From Zanthoxylum bungeanum (taxonomy: Eukaryota > Streptophyta > Magnoliopsida > Sapindales > Rutaceae), in NCBI GenBank assembly GCA_019454045.1, contig SKCR01037622.1:1-64000 (forward strand): a stretch of DNA of 64,000 nt, read 5' to 3'. The notes beneath the pieces are model-generated. The model ran no database searches and was not told where the DNA came from. It saw only the letters and a list, made by a program, of their open reading frames with translations. Numbering within the stretch: position 1 is the stretch's first letter; the number at the start of each line of letters is the position of its first letter. The position numbers were made by a program, and so were the translations under genes. This document shows positions 10,618 through 23,554 of the stretch, one piece after another.

Positions 10618-11524
10618 TATGGATGGCAATTTTACCCGCAAACCCGCAAAAACCCGCCCGCAAAGGTAGGGTTTGGTAAATATATTAGCAGGTGCGGTGC
10701 AGGTTTGGTAATTCAAAGCAGAACCCGCTGCGGGTGCGGTGCGGGTTTGGTATTTTAGTAAAATATGCGGGTACCCGCATACCCGCAAAATCAATTTTTT
10801 AATTAACCCGCACACCAAGAAATCTAATTCCTACCTCAATCTAAGTAGTCTGCAATTTCAAGTTTCTTTTAATCTTTTTCAGGTTTTGATAAAAAAAAAA
10901 AAGTTCAGTTGTGAATACTTTTTTCAGTGAATTTCATTTACTTGTGTAAGTGTGGACTACTTGTAAACTGTTACAATAACAGGAGCACATATGAATTATT
11001 TTCACCACTTCTTTATCTGACGATTTTGGTGGCATGATGCATTTGCTCAATTGGATTTCTTCCTATGTTTGATTCTGCAATTTGAAACATGAGTTCTCAG
11101 ATTAGAAGTTCAGGTAGGTGTTTAAACTTTAAACGTGTTATTTGCAACAAAATTGATATACCAAACATAAATATTTTCTCTACATAAATATTTTATGCAA
11201 TTATATTCTATTCAAACAAAAGTATTTTTCTCATTAGGTGGGTCACTTATATAAATTTTTTAACACTATTATACGTTATTGTACGTTTTTATTCACGATA
11301 CATATAAAAATTTCGATAAATTTTTGAACAAATTACCAAACCCGCAAAAAATCCGTTGGGTACCAATGCGGGTTTGGTAATTTGTTCACATATGCGGGTG
11401 CGGGTTTGATAATGAAAATTAAAACCCGCAGCGGTATGGTGCGGGTTTGGTAATTTGTTCACATATGCGGGTGCGGGTTTGGTAATGACAAACCCGCACC
11501 AAACCCTACCCGCTGCCATCCCTA
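10618..11524. mobile_element. Non-autonomous hAT element (907 bp) with GCGGGT-rich ends
   Basis: The termini are TATGGATGGCAA (left) and, reverse-complemented, TAGGGATGGCAG (right), Ac/hAT-like. Flanks are GATGCAGA (10610-10617) and GATGTAGA (11525-11532), an 8-bp duplication with one mismatch. Subterminal arrays of ACCCGCAAACCC and GCGGGTGCGGGTTTGG occupy about 10635-10805 and 11335-11515. The AT-rich interior has no transposase. Confidence 0.87.
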
Positions 11525-13138
11525 GATGTAGACTATGATTGCTCTTAAACAGTGAATTAGAATTATTATTTGAGAATTGAGATACAAACGAAAGATATAT
11601 AAATATTATGTATAAGTAAATCAATAGTCTCATTCAGACTATAAAAGCGACAAGATCTGAAGCATTTATAATATCAATATATAAAATATATGACCAACTC
11701 ATACAAAATATAGGTCATGTACTAGATTCTAATAATATAAATGATGTCATATTAGGTGAATCAATCTTTTTGTTAACCACCAAATGTCAGAACTTGAAGT
11801 TTCCAGTTTTCATATTTTTTTTATCCGTTCTATGTAAAATATTAACTTGTTATCCATTTGATCATAGACTCTATAAATAGTTTTTTTTTGTTTTCCTGAG
11901 AAAAAAACATGATAAAATTATATGTATCATAATCTTCCTCTGATCCAATATTTCCTGATAATAGCTAATTGACATATACCATTAGACACTTAAGTGGAGC
12001 TCACTGTATTTGTAGGGGTAGTTTTGGTGGAAAAGCATCAAATTAGGGTGAGGATTAAACATAAAATCAATAAATTTTACAGGACAATGTCGTACTAATA
12101 TATAACTAATTAAAGCTGGTCCCAATAAATTCCTAATTGTATTAAATCTTTATTAATTCTCTTAATGCCATCTAATCCTGAGTTGATGAATAGACTATAT
12201 TTTAATATTTTATATTTTTAGTTTACCTTAACCTCCCCTAATCCAGGGATATAGTAAGGAATTTTGTTTGACCGGGGTATTTTTAAATTTTATTATATTA
12301 TTTTTAAAAATTCAAATTACAATATATAATATAACAACTATAATATTTATTTTATATTATGCTTATTACTCAATAAGAATTCAAGTAATGAAAACGATGT
12401 ATAATAATTTTATTTTCAATTCATGCTTTGGATAATATACGTGGATGTGAGAGAAGTAACAATAGTAATAACAAATAGATATTAGTGAGATTACGAGATA
12501 AATTTTATTTTATTACTTGTATATTTTTTAAGACGAATAACTTAAAAGATATAAGTTTAAAATATACTTATATTAGTTTTTTTAATAAGAAACGTTAAGA
12601 AAAAAATCTCATTCTCTTCTACTAGACTATTATTCAATGTTGGTAATCGATTTTTATGAAATCAAAATTACTAAATAAATTTCAAATAATTGCACTTTTA
12701 TATCATAAACAAGTTGAAAGTTTTCAAAATTAATTAGATCCTTAGCATAGTTTTAAAAATTGATTGGGATATTTTCATAAAATTTTAAAAAAAAATAAAT
12801 CGATTTTAAAATTATATTTTGAAATTTTATAAAATTCAAATCGGAGACGTGCCCAGGCCCAGCTGGTTCCGATCGGTTCTCTTATTTGTTGGGCCTGCCA
12901 AAGCAATAGAAGCTCAAGGGCTCCTCCGGCTCATTTGTTGTGCCCATTTATTATATGTTTTTGCCTAATTTGTCAATAGAAATAATGTGTCATGCTCATT
13001 CACAATGTGGATAATTTGAAATATTTTATAAATAACTAAAAAGATATATAAAAATTTAATATTTAAGAGATGAATTCCATTCATTTCTCAGGTCATTTTG
13101 CCATGAAAATATTTAAACAATTTTTAGGGGGTTTATGC

Positions 13139-13143
<5 letters not shown>

Positions 13144-13200
<57 letters not shown>
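13144..13200. repeat. (TA)n microsatellite, about 57 bp
   Basis: An uninterrupted alternation of T and A, read directly from the sequence. It is expected to vary in length between individuals and to cause slippage in sequencing. Confidence 0.95.
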
Positions 13201-13203
<3 letters not shown>

Positions 13204-14249
13204 CGATTATGATATAAATATTGATAAGTACTACTTAATATACATGTCAGACCTAGAGTCAAACCCAATATCTATCGAGAGCAGTCACGAAGTACTAAAT
13301 TTAAAACCAAAGAAAATAACAAAATATATTAATTAACACACCCACTGAGAGACAACTTATTAAAATTAAACATAACCATTAATACTTGCATTATGCTTTT
13401 AAATAAATATATCATCTTAGAACTACTCCAAATTACTCTTCAAATGTTATTTAATTGCTAAATATAATAGTCACGTGATCAAAATTGGTTCCAAAAGAGA
13501 TACTAATTGAGATTCTTTTAATTAGATTTTACCTATCACTCTTCAAAATTGAAGATTGATTTATTTCTCTTCAAATATTATTATATAATATTTTACCTCT
13601 CTTCACTTTATTATAACGGTGATGGTTGAAGTTACTAATAACTATTTATACAACACGTTTTATTCGTTTAATGTATAATTTTATAAACTATTGACTCATA
13701 TCACCAAGAACAATGAATTTATTTTTTATTCAAAACCAAAATGTTTTGTTAAATGCAATTGGTGAACGTGGAAATTTCTGAGTGAATAAAGATAAAGTAG
13801 TACGTGGCAGCAAGTGTGTGGCTACATATAAATAAAGTGATGTAGGGACAAATGCCATGTTATTGTTAGTTAAGGCAACTGGAAATTTGGATTTTGATAT
13901 ATTGGATTTTCCATAGTTTCATTGCACATGCATCCATGTGCTTCCTTCATTTTTCTTTCTTTTTATATAATATATTAATATAACCAACTTTATCATAATT
14001 CTTTTTAATATTTTTTTTTCTTATCTGTTGTATTATTAATCAAAATGCTTATCCAATTAATTGGTATTCATCACTTAAAAAGTCTTAGTTTGGTGATGGC
14101 CTGGTGCCTTAGACTTTGTTTCATGAGATATTGACATCAGTTCGAGCTTCTCATGAGAGATTTTATAATATATTGTTCTATAAATCTCTACAATTATTAA
14201 TGGGTATAGATATATAAATTTTCTAATTGTAAGAGTATATGTTTCTCCT

Positions 14250-15150
14250 CTAATTGGTATAGAGTTTTGAATTATGTTTAGTAGACTTTTGGAAGGTATC
14301 GGTACCTAAATTTAGTCTTGTATATAGAGACACATGACGACATGCAATTGAATCTTCTTCAACACGTTTTCTTAGAGGAACTTCTACAAGCATATAAAGG
14401 TCCAATTGGATGATGACACATGTCATGGTACAACAGTACTGGAAGATAGGAATAATCAAGTTGATCTCCGACATCCGAGGACTTATGAGACAACCATGAC
14501 TTGACCAGAGGAGTATGACCTTGACCCTAGAGTGACGAAGTAACGTCACTCCGATATCACTATACTTCGAAATAGATAAGTTCCGATATCAATCCAATCT
14601 GGTCTACTCCTTTTCCGGAGATGATTCACTCTGGAACCCAACAGAGTAAATCAGAAGTATCCTGACCCAGACATCAACACTCTGAGATACATGACATCAT
14701 GTATCTCCATATGAGATTATAGTGGACTTTAATGGCAATCCATTCATCTTAACAAGCAAGTATAGTTTAGCATACATAATAACATGTGTAATCACACCTA
14801 ATGCCATATTAGAGCACATATCATATCAAGTGTGCATAATGCAATAAGAGAACATTCCAATTATGGATATCAACCGAATGTTGACACTTTCACACATGCG
14901 ACCCTACATAAGCCAATAAGTTTACAAAAAAAAAGATTAGACAATCACGCAACTCACTAAATCTTATCACAAGCATAATTCATAGAAATCCTCATTCGAA
15001 ACTCAATAATTAGTAATCAACTTGCATACATTGGTAAAGGAGAATATTCTAATTAAAACTACACATATATGCATGGCCAATCACACTGGACTTTCATGAC
15101 AAAGCCCAAACTCCATTAGATTCTGAATAGTCGAGCCCAACATATTGAAG
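14250..15150. repeat. Unassigned moderately complex segment, probably an old LTR-element relic
   Basis: This stretch stands out from the AT-rich surroundings by higher GC and sequence complexity, with phrases such as GACATCCGAGGACTTATGAG and repeated short inverted words around 14690-14710 (GATACATGACATCATGTATC, itself nearly palindromic). No coding motif was found on either strand. A degraded LTR or retroelement leader is the best guess. Confidence 0.3.
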
Positions 15151-15391
15151 GTAGTGTATTCTCTCTCACTTTTTCTTACCTCCATCAACTTTTACTTTTT
15201 ATTATTATGCCCATGCATAAAACCACATAAGGCATTCACAACATGAAATTCATTTTATTATTCTTTAGTTTTTATTTTATTTTAATATGAATTATTTCAT
15301 ATGAATATATGTTAAACGTGTCATATAAATTAATGAAAAATATAATATGTTAATGTGATAATTTTTATAAAATTTAAATTTTACACTCGCG

Positions 15392-15676
15392 TATACATGT
15401 CAAAAAAGCACGGGCCCGGGGTAAAAAAACTCGGGCCGGGCTTCAAAATGAGGGCCCGGGCCGGGCTCAACCAAAAAAGCCAGGACCCAGACTTAAAATT
15501 AATAATTAAATATTTTTATTTATAAAATATATATTTATATAATAAATTTTTTATATTTATAATTTTTTATAATAAAAAAATCAGGCCCGGGCCGAACCTG
15601 GCAGGCTCGACCCGATGACAACCCGGACCGGACTTTTCCAGAGCCCGGGCCTAAATAAGCCCGGTCCGTTGTCACT
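15392..15676. mobile_element. Small hAT-like MITE with GGGCCCGG-rich ends (about 285 bp)
   Basis: Two GC-rich arms containing GGGCCCGGGCCGGGCT-type words (15409-15475 and 15580-15665) face each other around an AT-rich centre. The terminal region reads ATGTCAAAAA at the left and, reverse-complemented, GTGACAACGG at the right. A 7-bp direct repeat ACTCGCG flanks it (15385-15391, 15677-15683). Borders are less certain than for the other hAT elements. Confidence 0.6.
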
Positions 15677-15683
15677 ACTCGCG

Positions 15684-18120
15684 GCCTATAATGTGATGAC
15701 GAGACTTGAATGCATATACCCCAACACGTGTAAGCAAAGTAGCTATAATAATTTCTGGAGACTTCTGCCATTGTTTCATGCGGGTAACTGCATACGTACT
15801 TTTCGGACATACACGTGTACAGTGTACCCAACTTTTTAATATTTTTTATTATTAATAGTTTATTGAAATTAATTCGAAATTATTTTTAAAAAAAAAAAAA
15901 AAAAAATTGATTGGACAAAGCCAACCACTCCTGCTCCTTTGAATAATGGCGTAGTTAGTTTGGAACTTTTTCCACTCCAGGCTAAACTAAAATAGTATTA
16001 TGGTTACTGAGTTTTTAGGTTATAAAAATATTATTATTACTATTATCGTTGTTGTTGAATATTAAATATTTTTCTATGAGCAATGTTTATTTTATGTTAT
16101 CAGAGAGTATAAAATTTTTATCAAGGGCCAATCTAAATATAAAAAAACATTTATTATAATAGGGTCGTTACCAGAATTGTAAGAACCTAGTGGAACTAAA
16201 AGAAATTTTCCAAAAGATAGTATGGATGGTTTAATCGAAAATCCACATTAAATTAATTAAATATCGATTTAATTGATTTATAATTAATAAAAAAATCATA
16301 AATTAATTGGAATTTAATCGAGAAATATAAAGTTGACATTTGCATGACTGAAAATTTAAAAAAAATCAAAATCAAAACTCATTTCTCAAAATCCTTTAAA
16401 AATAACTCAAATATCATTCATTTATAATGAAAATAAGGCTAAACAATCTAATAGTTTTTAGTCAAATCAATATGAATAAAATCTTTTTGGATATAGATAT
16501 AAAAATTTATCATTATTTAAGAAAATATAAAAAAAATTAAGATTACCAATGTTATTATCCCAATAATAATTCATTTAAATCGAAATATATTCTGATTTTT
16601 TTCATCGTTTCTAATTAATTATTTCCTCTTTTTATTTTTTTAAACTCAAAATCATCCATCAAAACTCTCAAAAAATAACAAATTATAGAAAGATAAAAAT
16701 CGACATCAATAATTTTTGGGAACAAAAAATTAGTCAATTAATCGGTCAAAATTATTCAAATTTCGACACCTATTTAAAGCGATCAAAATTGACCTGATCG
16801 AATCATTCAAATCACGATATACGATTAAACTGTAATAGACACTTAAATTATATATTGTCTAAGAGATCAATCTCTTCTTGTGAAGGACATCTTCTCGTTG
16901 TATTATTAATCTTCGAGTGTGTGTGTGTGTTTTTAACATAACTTAATTCAACTATGATACAAATATCGTTTTTTAAGTCTTCTTGTAATTAGTTTAGTAG
17001 GATTAATTATTCCCCTTTCTAAGTTACTTTTCAACTACTAGCAAACTTCCAATGTCCCACGCATTTATAATAAACCTAGATATCGGTCAATTCGTAATAA
17101 TTTATTGTAATATTAACATTGAAAGTTGATTCGACTGAAGAAGTTTCTCATCAATTCATATGCTAATTAGTAATAGCTAATTGAATACATGTTTTTTTTT
17201 GGGTGTAAATAATTGCAGCAATTTCATTATGAAGAAAATAGGAGGAAAATTTACATTAAATAAATCAATTAAGCAAATTTATATTTGGAAAAAACCACCG
17301 ACATAATGAGAAAGCATTTTCTTAATTGGATTTAACGGTAAATCCCAATATTCCCACCAAGTTATAAAGTCATCACAGGCAAGACCAATATTTAATATCA
17401 TGTTACCCGAATCTCTATTTTTATTCTTTGTTTTAAAATTTATGTCATCTGATTATCAATTTCTTAATTGACAAAACAATTGCATATAATTCCGCATGAA
17501 ATGAAGTCTTAATATTACGATGCCAATGCTTGATGATTTTTTCACATGGTTTTTCAAAGTTATTTTGTCAAGAAACGAATCATTAATATTTTGAAAATAA
17601 TAATGTGATTTAATAGTAATGTCCGGTTAAGATTCAGTTATATTTAAATTACTATTTGATAACTATAAATTATATTTTTTTTAAAAAATAAAATTAATAA
17701 GTACAAAACTCAATTTAATACCAAATTCAAATCCTCTAAATATTATTTAAAATAATAATAAAATCCCCACAAATGTAATTCGAGTCTGGTCATATAATTA
17801 AAATCTTATCCAAACTCATTAGGGGTAAAATTATCAAATTGTGTAAAAACAATTTAGAGGTACAGATATTTTAAAACTAATTAATAAGGGTGTAGTGAAG
17901 AATTCAACCAATTGCGAAAGGGATTCACCCTTTTAAGTAGTGCTAGTATTTAGGTCTTTATCCAATTTTGATATTTTGTTAACATCAATATTTAATTTCT
18001 TAAGAAAAAATTCCAAAATTTAGAACATTCATAGCATACAAAATAATCATATGTTATATATGCAATATGATTGGATAAATGATTGTGAGTTGCAATTTTT
18101 CAAAGACATTTATTCTTTTG
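15684..18120. other. AT-rich intergenic DNA, no gene seen
   Basis: A/T homopolymer runs and low-complexity sequence; a short TG run lies at 16918-16931. No protein-like frame or repeat border was recognised. Confidence 0.5.
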
Positions 18121-18299
18121 GTGAGTCGAAGAGGTGTGACTTGGTAGTAAATAATTTAATATTCAATTGTCAAGTTCTGAGTTTGAATCCAGAGATGTAT
18201 TTTTTGTAAGTGCTTGAGGCAGTCGATGATTTTACCTAATTTACTTAAGCTCAAATTGGATGATTTGACGGCGGGATTTCCGACGTTTCAAAAAAAAAA
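18121..18299 (+). mobile_element. tRNA-like SINE copy 1
   Basis: It begins with GTGACTTGGTAGTAAATAA (box A-like), has a box B-like GAGTTTGAATCC, then TAAGTGCTTGAGGCAGTCGA and GATTTGACGGCGGGATTTCC, and ends in an A-run at 18290-18299. The same order of blocks occurs in at least five other copies in this window. Flanking ACATTTATT / ACATTTGTTTATT words suggest a target duplication. Confidence 0.75.
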
Positions 18300-18559
18300 T
18301 CTACGTTACATTTGTTTATTTCTTCCTTTCATAGTTTAAAAATTGAGATACAATTATTTTATTCAAAAATATGACAAGATAGCAACGAATGTAATAAGGT
18401 TCATATATATGCAATGAATCAAGAAAAAGAAATGGGAAATTTTTCATTGAGGAATGTTACAATATTGTCGTACTTGCTTCCATTGGATATTTGACCAACT
18501 CCTCTATTTTTTTTTTTCAGTATAATTCTTTTACATTATCTTTGAGTCATGTTCTCAAA

Positions 18560-18732
18560 TTTTTTTTTTTTTTTGGAATAGTTAGAAAGTCCGTCGTTAA
18601 ATCATCTTTTTCAGGCTAAGCAGAGCAGGTAAAATCCTGACTGTCCCAAATTCTTACAAGAATATATTCATTATATTCGAATCCAAGACCTCAATATAAG
18701 ATCTTAAACCCTAAACTACCAAATCACGTCTC
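18560..18732 (-). mobile_element. tRNA-like SINE copy 2
   Basis: Reverse orientation: a T-run at the left, then GTCGTTAAATCATC, AGGCTAAGCAGAGCAGGTAAAA, CTTACAAGAA and box B complement TTCGAATCCAAGACC. Flanked by GTCATGTTCTCAAA (18546-18559) and GTCATGTTCTAAAG (18733 on), a target duplication of the length expected for LINE-driven insertion. Confidence 0.78.
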
Positions 18733-19002
18733 GTCATGTTCTAAAGATACTTAATCATGAAACAAAGTTTGGTGACGATTAATTTGATCAAGATTTGTTA
18801 ATTAAATTTCTCAATCATAAAAGAATATGGATATATATATTTTTATTCTTTCACACCTCTCAATTACAGTTAGATTATGCTACTTTATGAAGAAGGAATT
18901 ATTTGATTTCAATTAATCCGGTATTTGAGGAATTTTAAAATTATTTTTGCTTTAAATATAGTATTTCAAATGTTTTAATATTGGTAAGTAGAAATGCCAT
19001 TG

Positions 19003-19183
19003 TCCCCTAACGATTGTGACTTGATGGCAAATGGTTTAAGACTTGGTTGTCATGTATTGAGTTCAAATCCAATGATGCATATTCTTATAAGAGTATGATA
19101 TAACCGAGAGTTTTACATAGTTCGCTCAAGTCCGGATCAGATAGTTTAACTTCGGGGTTTCCTATGTTCAAAAAAAAAAATGT
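19003..19183 (+). mobile_element. tRNA-like SINE copy 3 with 13-bp target duplication
   Basis: Starts near GTGACTTGATGGCAAATGG, carries box B-like GAGTTCAAATCCAATG, then CTCAAGTCCGGATCAGATAG and an A-run. Flanks AGAAATGCCATTG (18990-19002) and AGATATGCCATTG (19184-19196) differ at one base. It is the cleanest copy in the window for border definition. Confidence 0.82.
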
Positions 19184-19196
19184 AGATATGCCATTG

Positions 19197-21138
19197 ATGT
19201 TTAACTACTTTTTAATAAGAAATAATTAACTTGATGTAGAATCAAGGTAAACATTGAATATTATTGCACTTAATGAAGTAGACATATCATAATTGAGTTT
19301 ATAGTTGAAATTACATTATTTATAATCTTTAATTAAATCACCCATATGAATTAAAATTAAAATACAAAATGAAACCACAATTCTGGTGGCGGGGTTTTTA
19401 TCGTTTCAAAAAAAAAAATGAGATTTGATATATGATCGAAGCGAGGTCTCGACACATTTCTAATTTAATAATCTAATTTTGATTTCATAATAACTTTGCA
19501 GCTCATTTTCAACAATTATAATGTGTTTTTTAAACTATTTTTTGTCCAACAAATTTGCAGCTCATTTTCTCTTGTAATTTCTTTTAATATTTTTATTTGT
19601 GTGACTTTTTGTTAGTGGAGCCAAATGAAAAATTATAAATTAAAGCCTAAAGGAATAATTAAAAATTACCTGAAAACCAGTTGGACAGCAAAACGTACTG
19701 TACTTTTTTACAACATTTTTAATCATATATTAAGAGTCACATGCAGAGCAAGAAATGAATTTTGCTTGTATTGAAAGTTATGATCATATATTATTATTTA
19801 TACCAAAATTGCATTAGAATGCATGCGAAATCAATAACCAAAATTTGGAAATCATAATGTCTGACTTTGCTTTAATATAATTTCACATTAATATTAAATA
19901 ATCAAAAATAATTTTCCAAATAATCACATACACAACCTACAGAAATTGGATGGGTATATGGGAATTAAGTATTTACTAACTTAATTAGATAGTTAATGAG
20001 TAAAGCTACGGAGATAAATTAATAGGTGGGTTATTGTACATAAACTAATATAATATGCTTGTAAATTACACAAACTTGACTTGAATCTCACTTTTAATCA
20101 CCTCCTTAATTAATGATAACAAACCCATCAATTCCTAATCCTATACTCTTAAATTCATACCCAACTAATAGAAAGATTATAATTAGTTGTTAAAATGAGA
20201 CAATTAGTCCTTTTTTTCCTCTCTGTCAAGTGTCAACCACCCAAAACCAACACTATCTCCTCTCAATCTTTTTCAATAAGATTAGTATAGTTAATTTTTC
20301 TTTATTGTAAATATTTCCGTTTTTTATACTTATTCAGTGTTGACTTGAGCTTTCTATTATTTTTTTTTATGTATATAAATTATATTGATTTTTTATAATA
20401 ATTTAATGTATAATTGAATTTTAATTGTGTTTCACTGTAAAAAATTATGAAAAACTAAGTACGACTCTACTCAACACTGAATCTATTTGTTTTAATTAAA
20501 AAAAATGAATTATTTTGAGTATAGATATGAAAATCTATATATTGGCGTTTAAGTATTCGAATTAATTTAATTTATGGTGGTAATTTGTCACACGACTTGT
20601 CGATTTGACATAAACAACACTTAGTGAGTACATCTTTAAATTAGAATTTGTATTTTTTTTATATTTTAATATGTGTTTCTTTTCTGTGTATTATTACATA
20701 TACTCTTCTATAAAATATATTTTGTTAACAAGTACTGTTAAATAAATTAATAAATAATCAAAAGAAAAATAAATAAATTAATAAATAAACATAAAATAAA
20801 TAATAATAAATCAATAAATTAATAAGTACAAAATTAAATCATATATATACATGATTTTGTGGACAAGGGGGAGGGGTAAAATTAATTTTGCGGGGACATG
20901 GGAGGGGGGCAACGCTGACGGAGGAAAAACTCACATTGAATCGTGTCACCAATTTAAAAAGCTTTTATTGAAAATCTTTAGATTTTTTTTTCCATGTTTA
21001 AAAAAAAAAAAAAAGAAGTTAAACTTAATTATATTATCGAATGACATGCACGCTTTTGTGAGGAATCAGCCACTTCTTTACATACGTTGTAGTTAAACTT
21101 AGATCAAAACTTAGAGTCTGAGTAACAAATATTTTAAA
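19197..21138. other. AT-rich intergenic DNA, left flank of the retrotransposon nest
   Basis: No gene seen. A 3' tail of another SINE copy (GGTGGCGGGGTTTTTATCG plus A-run) is at about 19385-19419. AT-rich simple repeats (AAATAAATTAATAAATAA) are at 20740-20830, and a short G-rich patch is at 20865-20925. Confidence 0.5.
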
Positions 21139-23554
21139 AAATATGTTGACGGGTGATTTTCGTATCAGGGGTAGTTTCGAGATAACTCTCCCGAGATAAT
21201 CCTCCTTCAACCTTGAATTTGTTTGGTTATGGGGAGACCAAAGGCAAATACAGCAAAAGACGAAAATAAAACACAAAGTCGACAAGGAGAGTTTTAACGT
21301 GGTTCGGCGGAGCGAGTCCAGCCTACGTCCACGGGCACAAAGTGGTGGAGGTTGTTTTTATTACCGAAACTAACTCGGTCGACCTGTTTGGAGGGAGGTC
21401 TAAACGAAACCGAGTTGTTTGTCTTTCGTGTTTTTACAAGTGATGCTCATCATCTCTTTGTTCTATCTCTCTAAATGAATTCAACTTTTCTTTTATATTC
21501 TAGAGTTACAACACTGTTTCTCTAACTTTGTGACGTTTCCCGCGTGATCTCCGACTGATTGACAGGCTCTCTGCCCCAAGGCTGTTGTCGTCGAAAGCAA
21601 ACCTACCGCATGACCGCCTGTCACATCAACCTGTTTTCTCCACTGTCACACGCAACAATAATGATGCCAGCATGTAAAGAGCCTTTGAATAATGACACGT
21701 ATCGGAGGGGAAAGTTCAACTACTCTGATCTCACGTCGGTCTTCAAGAGGTCGGCCAAGTGATCTGCCGAGCTGCCCAAACTGTTCCCGTCCTGACCCGA
21801 AATATCTGAACTCATCAACCCGTTCCAGGAGGTAGGACAGATCCAAACCGAGCTTCCGGTCTAATGTAGTCGGCCTCAGTTCTGATGTCGTTGGTCTCTG
21901 AAATCTGTGTCATGTTGTATCTGTTGGGTTTCTAAGGTCAAACCAAGATCATTTCAAGCATGAAATAATGTGAATACGAAAAGAAGTATAGCGGAAATAT
22001 ATTTACTTTGATCGGTTATAGGATCTGTAGTAAAAATTTTTTTTGCTCTCTTTGAAGTTGTTCCAAGCTCCTCCAAAGTTGTGTTTCAAGCTCCAAGCTT
22101 TGATCTTTGATTCCAAGCTCAATGAGAAAAGTTTCCCTGACACCTTTGTATGATTCCTTGAGTGTACTAGCACTTGAAAAATTGCAACATTTCTTCCTTG
22201 TGTTCTTACAACTTTCGGCCAAGCCAAGAAGGTAGGAGAGGGAGAGGCAATTTTAGGCCAATGTGAGAGAGATGAGAATGAATGTGTAACTTGTTATTTG
22301 TTTTTCCAAAAAACAAAATGATATACCAAACACAAAGGTTTGGTAAAAGTCCATCACATTTGACAATGGTGTGTAAAACAAGTCATCAACAACCCACCAA
22401 ATTCCATCAACTAAAAGCTGATTAAAGTGACTAGGTGATGTGACTTGTGACGTGACTTGTGGGCCCCACTTTAATTCAAAATCCAAGTGGGCCCTCAAAC
22501 ACATTCCGGGCTCGGGTTCGTTAATTCCGAATTAACGAATTTTCCGTTGCGACGTAATTAAATCAAATTTAATTAAATAATTATACCTAGTAAAATTACT
22601 ATTAAAATCGCTCGTGAATTAATTCTAAATTAATTCGTTCGCCCGAATTAAAATCCAATTTTAATTCTGTGTCGAAATCTAATTTCGTTTAATATATCGA
22701 ATATATTATTTTATCGATTAATTCCAAATTAATCGTTCTCTCTCTATTAATGAATTTCATCCCAGATAAAATCTTGCCGTAATTAATCCTAGATTAATTT
22801 TCTCTCTCTTCTAATTAATCCCAGATTAATTATGTTCGAGTCATACGTCATCGGTGAATCTTCGGGAAGCGACCCATGAGATCTCTAGATATGTTGGCAG
22901 TAAATCCGGTCGTCGGACTATTCGAATACGTGCGTACCCGGTACCACGTTCTTACCGATTTACGAGACATGGTTGGCTTCTAGCAAAGCACCATGCTTAC
23001 CCAATTCTCCAGAAATATTCTTTAAGGAATATATAATCTATAACAGTCGTAGTATAAGTAGTATTGCGTATAGCGATCCAGTATCTGACGTCATATGCAA
23101 GGCCTGGGGCTGGAATAGTGTCTGCCTCGTACGAAGCATATATCGGATCACAAACAACTAGTCTCTATAATCGGATAATCATGACCTTGTCATATTATCC
23201 CGATAGTTGCAACATAATAGATAACCGGTTCTGTATCCCTGAGTGATCATCATCTCCATATGACTGAAGTGATACTTTCGTCTTGACATCACACCCAATA
23301 CACTACGATTCTCAATAAACCCAGAAGAGGCGTACACATAACCTATTAAAGTCCCGGATGACCAAAACCAAAGTGTATTGATTGTCGCAAGTACTAGCGA
23401 TACAAGTCTCAGGTTAAGACCAAATACACCTACCCTGAAGCGGATTCTCATAGACACATATTCTTACTACCAATGGGATTCCGCGGGGACTATCCAGAGC
23501 GAAGCTGTTTTCGTACCATCGGTAAACACAACCTCCTATCACACTTGCATAAGT

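Larger units (their letters stand above)
11533..15384. other. AT-rich intergenic DNA
   Basis: No gene recognised. It holds a pure TA run at 13144-13200 and a less AT-rich stretch at about 14250-15150 that looks like an old, unassigned repeat (see that entry). Short frames, such as one reading through the TA run, have no supporting features. Confidence 0.5.

Noticed and set aside
13070..13336. 88-codon frame with a poly Ile-Tyr stretch
   Set aside because: The frame is held open by the TA microsatellite.
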